Shown: positions 9,065 through 17,500 of the stretch, in pieces
Numbering within the stretch: position 1 is the first letter of the stretch
How the letters are laid out: each line of letters begins with the position of its first letter
Origin: JAJDFU01 sp964595955
Lineage (GTDB): Bacteria > Bacteroidota > Bacteroidia > Chitinophagales > Saprospiraceae
Direction: 5' to 3'
Assembly (NCBI GenBank): GCA_964595955.1
Contig: CAZQSF010000004.1
Coordinates: forward strand, 17,012-81,011
Length of the DNA: 64,000 nucleotides
Program-made: the position numbers and the translations under genes
Notes under the pieces: model-generated
The model's database searches: none
What the model was told of the DNA's origin: nothing
The model's input: only the letters and a program-made list of their open reading frames with translations

Positions 9065-9105
9065 TCGGGTGGGGAAAAGTTGCTCAGCAGTTTTTGCCCA
9101 CCCGA
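9065..9105 (+). terminator. Hairpin between the two TPR paralogues
   Basis: Inverted repeat with arms TCGGGTGGG (9065-9073) and CCCACCCGA (9097-9105), extended by AAAA/TTTT with one mismatch, around a ~12-base loop. No T-run follows, so it may attenuate or stabilise rather than fully terminate the transcript between the paralogues. Confidence 0.45.
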
Positions 9106-9123
9106 CCCAAAAACGACTAACCT

Positions 9124-10560
9124 ATGAAACGGATCCATCTGATCCTGCTGCTCATCGCCGCTTCGGGGGTTTGGCAACATTGTACCCCAAAAACCGGGGA
9201 GAAAACCCAGGCTGAAGAAGTGAGTCAAACCCAGCCCAGCCAGCCGGTCCAGGAGGAGAACCTCAGCCCCTGTCCGAAGTTTTCGGATGCCCCAAACCCG
9301 GACGAAGCACTGGAAAACTACGTGCTCTACCGCGACTTTATCAAGGCGGGCGAATGGGATAAGGCCTACGCCTACTGGCAGAAGGTCTATCCGGTGGCTC
9401 CTGCCGCTGACGGCAAGCGCAATACCGTGCTTGCCGATGGGATCCGCTTCATGGAGCATTTTTATGCGCAATCGGGAGGCCAGGATGACTCCTATGTAGA
9501 TCGCATTTTTGAGCTGTATGATCAGATCGATCGCTGCTATCCGGAAGGGGGCTACATCGCGGCCCGGAAAGCCTTTGACCTTTATTACAAATACCCCGAC
9601 CGCGCCAGTCAGATGGAGAAGTATCAACTTTTCAAAAAAGCGCTGGATACCGATGGACTGGATGCCCCGGATTTTGCACTGAACCCTTTTACCTCCTTGC
9701 TCGTGGAGTTGTATTTCGAGGATAAAATCCCGATGGCAGAGGCCCGGACATATCAGCAGCAGGTGCGCGATATTCTGGCCAAAGGCCTGGCTGAATGCGA
9801 AAGCGGCGTCGATTGCGAGCGCTGGAAAATCGTGGAGGAATATGCGCCCAATCGCTTGCAGGCCTTTGAATCGGTCAAAGGTTTTTACGATTGCGACTAT
9901 TATATGGAGAGGTACTATCCCGAGTTTTTGGCCGATTCCGCGGATTGCGACAACGTGCGAACCGTGTATAGCCGGCTGACCTGGGGCCAGTGCCCGAAAG
10001 ACGATCCCCGCTTTGCCCGGCTGGTGCGCATCGGCAATGAAAACTGCGCTCCGGCCGGTAGCCGGCTGGCCCGGGAAGCCTACGAATGCCTGAAGCAAGC
10101 CGACTACGACTGCGCCATTGCCAGGTTTGAAGAGGCAGCCGCTGAAACCGACGATCCCGAGAAAAAGGGCAATTACCTGCTTTTAGTCGCCAAGATCTAT
10201 CAGGCCCACAAGATCAACTTTCCGCGCTCGCGCGAATTTGCGCTCCAGGCTGCGGAGGCCCGGCCCGATTGGGGGGAACCCTACATCCACATCGGCCGCT
10301 TGTATGCTTCCAGTGGGCCACTCTGCGGGCCAGGCCGGGGCTGGGACAGCCAGGTCGTCGTTTGGCCTGCCCTCGACATGTGGAACAAAGCCAAGAGTAT
10401 CGATCCCTCGGTTGCCGCTGAGGCCAACAAGTGGATCGGGCAATACAGCCAGTACATGCCCAAAAAAGAAGACGTCTTTCAGCGCCTGAAAAAGGTGGGC
10501 GAATCGTACTTCGTCGGCTGCTGGATCCAGCGTTCCACCCACATTCGCACAGCGGACTGA
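9124..10560 (+). CDS. Secreted TPR-containing protein (paralogue 2)
   Basis: A 478-residue paralogue of the preceding gene, sharing APAADGKR, the DDPEKKGNY repeat segment, WGEPYIHIG and a C-terminal GCWI motif. The N terminus is a hydrophobic export signal ending at WQHC-TPKTGEK; a Cys followed by a Gln/Glu/Ser/Pro-rich stretch suggests a lipoprotein, although the lipobox is not canonical. Several Cys residues in the body (CDYYMERYYPEFLADSADCD) suggest disulfides in the periplasm. Divergence from its neighbour is considerable, so the duplication is not recent. It converges on upp with a 12-base gap. Confidence 0.8.
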   Translation: MKRIHLILLLIAASGVWQHCTPKTGEKTQAEEVSQTQPSQPVQEENLSPCPKFSDAPNPDEALENYVLYRDFIKAGEWDKAYAYWQKVYPVAPAADGKRNTVLADGIRFMEHFYAQSGGQDDSYVDRIFELYDQIDRCYPEGGYIAARKAFDLYYKYPDRASQMEKYQLFKKALDTDGLDAPDFALNPFTSLLVELYFEDKIPMAEARTYQQQVRDILAKGLAECESGVDCERWKIVEEYAPNRLQAFESVKGFYDCDYYMERYYPEFLADSADCDNVRTVYSRLTWGQCPKDDPRFARLVRIGNENCAPAGSRLAREAYECLKQADYDCAIARFEEAAAETDDPEKKGNYLLLVAKIYQAHKINFPRSREFALQAAEARPDWGEPYIHIGRLYASSGPLCGPGRGWDSQVVVWPALDMWNKAKSIDPSVAAEANKWIGQYSQYMPKKEDVFQRLKKVGESYFVGCWIQRSTHIRTAD

Positions 10561-10572
10561 TACCCGGGCCCT

Positions 10573-11223
10573 CTAATCCTGTGTTTTTTCCCCATAGCTG
10601 AGATCGCCGGCATCCCCCAGGCCGGGTACGATGTACGACTTCGCCGTAAGTTCATCGTCCAGCGCTCCCATCCAGATGCGGGCTTCCGGGAAAATTCGGC
10701 GCACGTAATTGAGCCCGTCTGTGCTGGCGATGGCCGTGGCAATGTGCAGGGCATCGGGTTGCCCGTGTTCCAGGAGCGATTTGACAGCCAGTGCCATGGA
10801 AGCGCCCGTGGCTATCATAGCGTCGGTGATGATCAGGGTTTTGCCCTCCAGCGAAGGGGTGGATATGTACTCCACATGCACGTCGAAGCTTCCATCCTTG
10901 TGGTGTTTTCGAAAGGCCGAAACGAAAGCGTTAGCCGAACGGTCGAAGTAGTTGAGCAAGCCCTGATGGATGGGCAGCCCGGCTCGAAGGATGGTGGCCA
11001 GCACGATCTCGTTGGTGGGAAGATTCACTTCGGCCGTACCCAGGGGGGTCTCAACCGATCGGGTTTCGTAGTTCAGGGTCTTGCTCAGCTCGTAAGCCAG
11101 CACCTCGCCCATGCGTTCGAGGTTGCGGCGGAAGCGGAGGCGATCGGCCTGAATGTCGCGGTCGCGCAGTTCGGCGATAAAGGCATTGCCGATGCTCGGC
11201 GTTTCGCTCAGGTTGTATACCAT
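10573..11223 (-). CDS. upp: Uracil phosphoribosyltransferase
   Basis: Salvages uracil to UMP using PRPP. The 216-residue length fits. It shows the PRPP-binding loop TDAMIATGASM and the uracil-binding C-terminal segment YIVPGLGDAGDLSYG, plus ATILRAGLPIHQGLL in the hood region. The gene follows the deacetylase-like gene on the same strand with a 65-base gap. Confidence 0.95.
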   Translation of the reverse strand: MVYNLSETPSIGNAFIAELRDRDIQADRLRFRRNLERMGEVLAYELSKTLNYETRSVETPLGTAEVNLPTNEIVLATILRAGLPIHQGLLNYFDRSANAFVSAFRKHHKDGSFDVHVEYISTPSLEGKTLIITDAMIATGASMALAVKSLLEHGQPDALHIATAIASTDGLNYVRRIFPEARIWMGALDDELTAKSYIVPGLGDAGDLSYGEKTQD

Positions 11224-11288
11224 GATTCCTTGTAACTCTTGTGGGCGGTAAGGTAAGAACTTCTCCTTTTTGCCGGGGATGACAATTG

Positions 11289-12602
11289 CTAGGGTGAAGG
11301 GAGGGGATCCAAGAGCTGTTCAAAGACCTCCGTCCAGCCGGCCCAGCCATGAGCTGCCGAAAACGAACTGTTGTGCCAGATGAAGGTAAAAGTCCCACCC
11401 CCCTGCTGTACGGCCCGGGCCAGATCCTGCCCCTTCCGAATGGATTCGGCCGGCGAAAGCCCCAGGTAGTTGCGCAAGCTCACATCCATGCAGGCAAAGG
11501 GATGTACTGTGAGCTCCGTGCTTTGCTCCTTTTCCAGATCATACCAGGGAAACGCCCGGGCCGTACCCGCGCGAAATCCGACGGCATCGGCATACCCCAT
11601 ACTCCAATCGTGCCGGATGCCCGCCGCCAGCAATTGCCGGTAGGTGTGGGGGAGTGCCAATCGGAGGTAGTGCTGGCGACTGTGTTGCACCGGGCGCCCC
11701 AGAATGGTTTCCAGTTCGTTCTTTTCGGCCTGTAACCGAACGGAGTTTCGGAGGGTGGCGTAGGAGGGGTGCAGGCCCGGCTGCTGGTTTTCGAGCTCCA
11801 GCTTCCGGATCAGACGCCGATAGGGTGCCAGGCCGGGGGAAGGCCCCCGATCGTAAGCCGTGTCGCCCCCCATCAAAAGGAAGTGGCGCGCCCCGCGCCC
11901 CCTGAGCTTACCGGCGAGATAAGGGAAGGTAAAAAAAGGGTCGGGGGCACGTTTTCGCCATGTATCCCATTGGCTCCGGGCGATAGCCGGGTGCTGCAGG
12001 CAGTTCTTCGCAAAAGCACCTGCCTGTTTCCACCAGGGCTTGTAGCGAAAAGCCCAGGGGTAGTCGACATCCACTGTGGGTTGTACGCGAAACGGTGGTG
12101 CGGGACACTGCCAGCCGGGGTAGCGTTCCTCCAGGCTCGCAATCAGTCGATTAGCCCAACGGTCGGCCAGGGGGTACTCTAAAAAGTGGAACCGGTGCGC
12201 CAGGGAAGCCCGGGCCGGGAAACGGTCGTGCGCATCCCGCTCCGCACAGCGATACTCCTCCACCCGGGCCAGCAGGTAGAACAACATGCCCAGGAGATCG
12301 AAAGGCCATCCGTCCGCATGGGGAGCCTTGAACGGCGGCTCCAGAGCTGGCAGGCCTTCCACGAGCCGGACTCTCACATCGCTCTCCGGAAGAAAATGCG
12401 ATTGCAGCCAACCTCCCGGGCGAATATGCAAGCCGGGAAAGGTTCCTTCCGGAAGTTTCTGCAGGTAATAAATGCTCGGTCTCGTATCTTCTGCCGGTTC
12501 CCCCTGAATGATCCGGTAGGGCGTGGGGTACCAATGTGCAAAGAGTACATCCAGCACAAAACGAAGACGAGGGCCCGGCTGATCGGTGTAAATGTGGATC
12601 AT
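11289..12602 (-). CDS. Polysaccharide deacetylase-like protein (DUF7033-type)
   Basis: 437 residues, no signal peptide. The N-terminal half (residues 1-130, starting MIHIYTDQPGPRLRFVLDVLF) resembles the DUF7033 domain that precedes divergent NodB-like deacetylase domains in Bacteroidota. The second half has PTVDVDYPWAF (Asp-x-Asp metal-site-like), HPSYAT and a C-terminal TFIWHNSSF, compatible with the DxD, HxxxH and terminal His motifs of carbohydrate esterase 4, although the HxxxH is not classical. Probably acts on a cell-envelope glycan; the assignment rests on remembered family patterns. Confidence 0.65.
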   Translation of the reverse strand: MIHIYTDQPGPRLRFVLDVLFAHWYPTPYRIIQGEPAEDTRPSIYYLQKLPEGTFPGLHIRPGGWLQSHFLPESDVRVRLVEGLPALEPPFKAPHADGWPFDLLGMLFYLLARVEEYRCAERDAHDRFPARASLAHRFHFLEYPLADRWANRLIASLEERYPGWQCPAPPFRVQPTVDVDYPWAFRYKPWWKQAGAFAKNCLQHPAIARSQWDTWRKRAPDPFFTFPYLAGKLRGRGARHFLLMGGDTAYDRGPSPGLAPYRRLIRKLELENQQPGLHPSYATLRNSVRLQAEKNELETILGRPVQHSRQHYLRLALPHTYRQLLAAGIRHDWSMGYADAVGFRAGTARAFPWYDLEKEQSTELTVHPFACMDVSLRNYLGLSPAESIRKGQDLARAVQQGGGTFTFIWHNSSFSAAHGWAGWTEVFEQLLDPLPSP

Positions 12603-12741
12603 GGTCGTTTGCCGAACAATTCGGCCGTAGGGAAAACATACGAATACTTCGGACGGAACGGTTCAATTATTGCTCGATTTGGTTAAATTTATTGAACAAT
12701 GAATATCCAGGTCCTGTCTTTTTGGTAACGAATTGTCCGAT

Positions 12742-13548
12742 ATGTCTCGCATGATCACCCTGGTGCTGGCCTGCTGGTTTGCTACCGCCGGCATGGCTCA
12801 GGAAAATATATCCTTCGGCACGAATTATTACGATGACGATGCCAAAGGGGTCATCTACGACCGGGAATTTACGGTCGACCTCAAACTGCATACGTTCGGT
12901 TATGCACTCGGCGTCAATTTCGGACGCCTGCGGACCTATTACCTCACCCGCTATTTCAATATCGAGTTCGGAGAGCTCAAACACCCCAAGGAGTTTCGCC
13001 AGAGCCTGGAGTTTGCCTTACCGGGTACAGCCCGAGCCTTCATCTTCGGCAAGCAGAACAATTTCTTCGTCTTGCGCGGCGGCATAGGCGAGAAGCGTTA
13101 CCTGAGCGAAAAAGCCAAAAAGAAAGGGGTAGCGATCGCCCTTTCCTACAGCGGAGGGGTGGCATTGGGGATGCTCAAACCCTACTATCTCGACCTCTTT
13201 CGCCAAACTGACCCGCCTTCTAACCAGTTTTTCATCAGCAGTGAAAAGTACTCCGAGGAAAATCGCGATGTTTTTCTCACGCAAGGGCTGATTTACGGCT
13301 CCTCAGGCTTTGCGCGCGGCCTGGGAGAGATTCGCTTCGTTCCGGGCGGGCAGGCCAAGTTCGGCGTCAATTTCGACTGGGGCGCCTTCGACGAATTTGC
13401 AAAATCCCTGGAAGCCGGCGTGATGATCGACTTTTTCTTTCAGAAGGTGCCTATCATGATCGAAGACCCCGAATTTGTGCCCAATACCGAGAACCGTTTT
13501 CTCTTTGTCAACTTTTTCGTGAACTTGCAGTTGGGCAAGCGCTGGTAG
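12742..13548 (+). CDS. Hypothetical outer-membrane or secreted protein
   Basis: 268 residues with a signal peptide (LVLACWFATAGMAQ) and a mature chain of alternating hydrophobic and polar strands ending FVNFFVNLQLGKRW, an aromatic C terminus typical of outer-membrane barrels. I recognise the pattern as a conserved Saprospiraceae hypothetical but no function. Start taken at ATG (MSRMITL); a TTG nine bases upstream is less likely. lipA follows after 67 bases on the same strand. Confidence 0.7.
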   Translation: MSRMITLVLACWFATAGMAQENISFGTNYYDDDAKGVIYDREFTVDLKLHTFGYALGVNFGRLRTYYLTRYFNIEFGELKHPKEFRQSLEFALPGTARAFIFGKQNNFFVLRGGIGEKRYLSEKAKKKGVAIALSYSGGVALGMLKPYYLDLFRQTDPPSNQFFISSEKYSEENRDVFLTQGLIYGSSGFARGLGEIRFVPGGQAKFGVNFDWGAFDEFAKSLEAGVMIDFFFQKVPIMIEDPEFVPNTENRFLFVNFFVNLQLGKRW

Positions 13549-13615
13549 AACTAATGAACCCGCTCAAGCCTTATTCTGGATGAAGATGCATGACCATTTA
13601 TTCGGGGCATGCTAA

Positions 13616-14500
13616 ATGGCCAAGACGATGATCGAACTTCCCGTAGTAGAATCCAAAGCACAACGACGCCGCAAGCCGGACTGGCTGCGCGTAAAACTGC
13701 CCATCGGGCCGGAGTACAAGAAAGTGCGCCGCCTGGTGGATGAATACAAACTGCACACCATCTGTCAGAGCGGCAGCTGCCCCAACATGGGAGAATGCTG
13801 GGGTGCCGGCACCGCTACTTTTATGATCCTGGGCAATACCTGCACCCGCTCCTGTTCGTTCTGTGCGGTAAAAACCGGCCGCCCGCCGGAATACGATGAA
13901 GATGAGCCACGCCGCGTGGCCGAAGCCATTCGCCTTATGGAGGTTAAGCATGCGGTCATCACTTCCGTGAATCGCGATGAACGCAAAGACCGCGGCTCGG
14001 AGGTCTGGTACCAGACTGTGCGGGCTGTGAAAGAACAATGTCCCGATACGACCATCGAGACCCTAATTCCCGATGTTCGGGCCACCTGGTGGGCCCTGGA
14101 GCGAATGATCTCTGCCGGTCAGGAGGTGGTTTCTCACAACATGGAAACGGTGAAACGGCTGTATCGCAAGGTGCGTCCTCAGGCTAAATACGACCGCAGC
14201 CTCGAACAAATTCAACGCACCAAGGACTACGGCAAACGCACCAAGTCGGGCATTATGGTCGGCCTGGGCGAAACGAAAGAGGAGGTATTCGAAATCATGG
14301 ACGATCTGGTTGCCCACGGCTGCGACGTCCTTACTATCGGCCAGTATTTGCAGCCTACCAAAATGCACCTGGAAGTGGCTGAATACATTCATCCCGACCT
14401 TTTTGCCGAATACAGAGAAGTGGGCCTGGCCAAAGGATTCGACTACGTAGAGAGCGGCCCGCTGGTCCGCTCATCCTATCATGCCGAACGGCATATTTGA
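13616..14500 (+). CDS. lipA: Lipoyl synthase (radical SAM)
   Basis: Inserts two sulfurs into protein-bound octanoyl chains to make lipoyl groups for 2-oxoacid dehydrogenases. 294 residues. The auxiliary cluster cysteines are C50, C55 and C61 (CQSGSCPNMGEC), the radical-SAM cluster C76, C80 and C83 (CTRSCSFC), and the C-terminal RSSYHA supplies the conserved serine ligand. All key residues are present. A perfect hairpin terminator follows 21 bases after the stop. The window also contains an E1 2-oxoacid dehydrogenase that would need lipoylated E2 partners, but it is not adjacent. Confidence 0.97.
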   Translation: MAKTMIELPVVESKAQRRRKPDWLRVKLPIGPEYKKVRRLVDEYKLHTICQSGSCPNMGECWGAGTATFMILGNTCTRSCSFCAVKTGRPPEYDEDEPRRVAEAIRLMEVKHAVITSVNRDERKDRGSEVWYQTVRAVKEQCPDTTIETLIPDVRATWWALERMISAGQEVVSHNMETVKRLYRKVRPQAKYDRSLEQIQRTKDYGKRTKSGIMVGLGETKEEVFEIMDDLVAHGCDVLTIGQYLQPTKMHLEVAEYIHPDLFAEYREVGLAKGFDYVESGPLVRSSYHAERHI

Positions 14501-14521
14501 CAGGTGCCGTTGCCAGGCATC

Positions 14522-14560
14522 AAAAAAGCCCGGTCGGAATTTTTCCGACCGGGCTTTTTT
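14522..14560. terminator. Bidirectional terminator between lipA and the giant T9SS gene
   Basis: A perfect 18-bp stem (14522-14539 with 14543-14560) with a 3-base loop; arms carry A6 and T6 at the outer ends, so it works as an intrinsic terminator on both strands. It separates the convergent lipA and surface-protein genes. Confidence 0.93.
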
Positions 14561-14578
14561 GATGCACGGGTATCCGGA

Positions 14579-17500
14579 TCATCGCAGGAGCACGACATCC
14601 CCTTCGTAGAATTCGGTATGGCCGTCGAAAAATTCGACGGTGGCATGGTAGACGTATACACCCGGATTCATGGGTTTGCCCCGATGCGTACCATCCCAGC
14701 CTACCAACGGATTGTTGGGGGCGAAATCCCGCAGGGTGACCATGGTCTCGCCCCAGCGATCGTATACCTGGTACTCCACGATGCGGCGCACCCGGTCATC
14801 CCGCCCGAAAATGGTGTGAAAGTCGTTGTTGCCGTCGCCGTTGGGGCTGAATACATTGGGAATATAAATATAGCGCCGGCGGTCGACGATGACCGTGATG
14901 TTGTCGCGCGCCAGGCAGCCGGAGCTGTCGATGAGCGTCAGGAAGTACGTGGTCGTCGTGCTGGGGTTCACCATATTGGTGATGCAGGTGTCGCAATCCA
15001 CTGCATCGGCGGGTTCCCAGCTGATGGATTCCACCGTGCCGCCCTCGTTGGTCTGGGCTGTAATGCGCACCGAATCCCCCAGCTCGATCTCCAGGTCTTC
15101 GCCCAGTTCGAGCACCAATTCATTGGGTTCCTGGAGGGTTACGGTTTCTTCAAACACACAGCCGTTCACATCCTCCACCGCAACGATGTATTGGCCGGCG
15201 GCGAGGTTGGTGAAGATGGGCTCTCCGGTAAAGATTCCACCATCTATGGTGTAGAGGTAGGGGCTCGTACCGCCGTTCACCTCTTCGACTATAATGGCGC
15301 CCGACTCGTCGCCTGCACAGGGTGGATCCACCAGCTCGAGGCTGCCCAGCACGGGTTCAGGTTCGGTGAGCACAAGCTGGGTGGAATCCAGGCATCCGTT
15401 GCCGTCCGTGACGGTCACGGTGTAGGTCCCGGCGCTCAGGTTTTCGATGGTGGGGCCGCCCTGTCCATTGCTCCAGTCGTAGCGGAATGCTCCGGCGCCT
15501 CCGCTGGCCGTCACGGTGGCAAAACCGTCGGCCGAGCCGAAACAGCTGACGTTGAAGACGCCGTAATTCGAGGCGTCAACACTCAGCAGTATGGGGTCCG
15601 GTTGTGCTACCTGGGCGTCGATGACCTGCACGACGTCAAAGGAGTCTGTAACGAGGATCTGGTATTGCCCGGCAGGAAGGCTGTCCAGGGTTTCCGGAAG
15701 ACCGTTGGCAGCCAGGCTGCCACTGCCGGTCAGGCCGCCGCCCAGCTGTTGCCAGGTATACGTATAGGGAGGTGTGCCGATTTCCATGGAGAAGGTGATC
15801 TGACCGTCGGCGCCTCCATTACACAGCACGTCTTCTGTAGCCAGGGTGAAATCCAGATCGCAGGGATAAACCGTCAGGTCGAGATTGACGATGCTGTCGC
15901 AACCGGTTCCGGCCTGCAGTACGGTGGTGTACATGCCCGTTTGGGTATAATCATCCGGGCCGATGGTAAAGGCTTCTCCTTCGCAAATGGCGGCCACCAG
16001 ATCGGTGGTATCAATGGGGTTGACCGTGAGGTTGAGCGTGACCACCGAATCGCAACCCGTACTTTGAGCCGTGAGGGTGACGCTGTATGTACCGCTCGCA
16101 TCAAATGACTGATTACCCACCGTGTAGGTATCTCCATCACAGATGGCCTCGTCCAATGTGGTTTGCGCAGTGGGAATTACCGTCAGATCGAGGTTGACTA
16201 TGCTGTCGCAGCCGGTAAAGGCCGTCAGGGTATCCGAATAGCTGCCGGATTGGGTATAGATGGAGGTACCCACTGTGTACTGATCGCCCTCGCAAATGCT
16301 TTCCTGCAGGGAGGTAAGAGGTATGGGCAAGACCGTCAGGTCCAGATTGACCACACTGTCGCAGCCGCTGGCCGCTGTAAGCACATCCTGATACAACCCG
16401 CTTGCGGTATAGCTGGAGCTTCCCACTGGGAAGGACTCCCCGTCGCAAATGGATTCGACAAGGTTGGTCTCCACAATGGGAATCACCGTCAGGTCGAGGT
16501 TGACAATGGAATCGCAGCCCGTACTTACCGCCGTAAACAGATTCTGGTACGTACCGGCTTGCGTGTAGGTGGAGTCGCCCACCGCAAAGGATTCACCTTC
16601 ACAAATGGTTTCCGCAAGATCCGTTACCAGCGGCTGAATGACGGTCAGGTCCAGGTTGATGATAGAATCACAACCGGTAGATGCCAATACGGTATCCGAA
16701 TACAGCCCGGTGGCCGTGTAATCCACGCCATTGAGCACGAACGTATCGCCCTGGCAAATGGATTCTGTCAAGTCGGTAACGGGTATGGGGATCACGCTGA
16801 GGTCTACATTTACGACCGAGTCGCAGCCGTCCACGGCCGTAAAGGTCTCGGAATAAGTGCCGGCTGTGGTATAGGTATTGGTCCCCAGAGTGTAGCTGTC
16901 CCCGTCACAAATGGATTCCGTAAGGTTGGTCTCGATGAAGTCCGTGACCGTCAGCGTGAGGTTGACGATGGAATCGCAACCGGTGGAAGCGGTCAGCACA
17001 ACTGTGTAAAAACCGGTGGAGTCGAACGACAGGGTATCGATATCGTAGGTAAACCCGGTACAGATCCCGATGTCCAGGTCCGTTACTTCGATGGGGTTCA
17101 CCGTCAGGTCGAGGTTGACGATGGAGTCACAGCCGTTGGCGGCAGTGAGCACATCCTGGTAGACGCCCGTGGTGGTGTATGAAGAACCTCCCACGGTGAA
17201 GGTTTCTCCATCGCAGATGGATTCCACCAGATCGGTTACGGGCACATTGAGCACGGTCAGGTCGAGGTTGACGATGGAGTCACAGCCGTTGGCGGCAGTG
17301 AGCACATCCTGGTAGACGCCCGTGGTGGTGTATGAAGAACTTCCCACGGTGTAGGTTTCCCCATCGCAGATGGATTCCACCAGATCGGTTACGGGCACAT
17401 CGAGCACGGTCAGGTCCAGGTTGATGATGGAATCACAGCCGTTGGCGGCCACTAGGGTATCGGTATAGAATCCGGTAGTCGTAAAGGGATTGCCCCCCAT

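Noticed and set aside
14504..16108. Long plus-strand open frame (534 residues) opposite the T9SS gene; similar ones at 16163-17182 and 18836-19798
   Set aside because: These are antisense frames kept open by codon use of the Cys/Thr-rich repeats. The minus strand has a clean signal peptide, repeats and sorting domain, while the plus frames have no family features.
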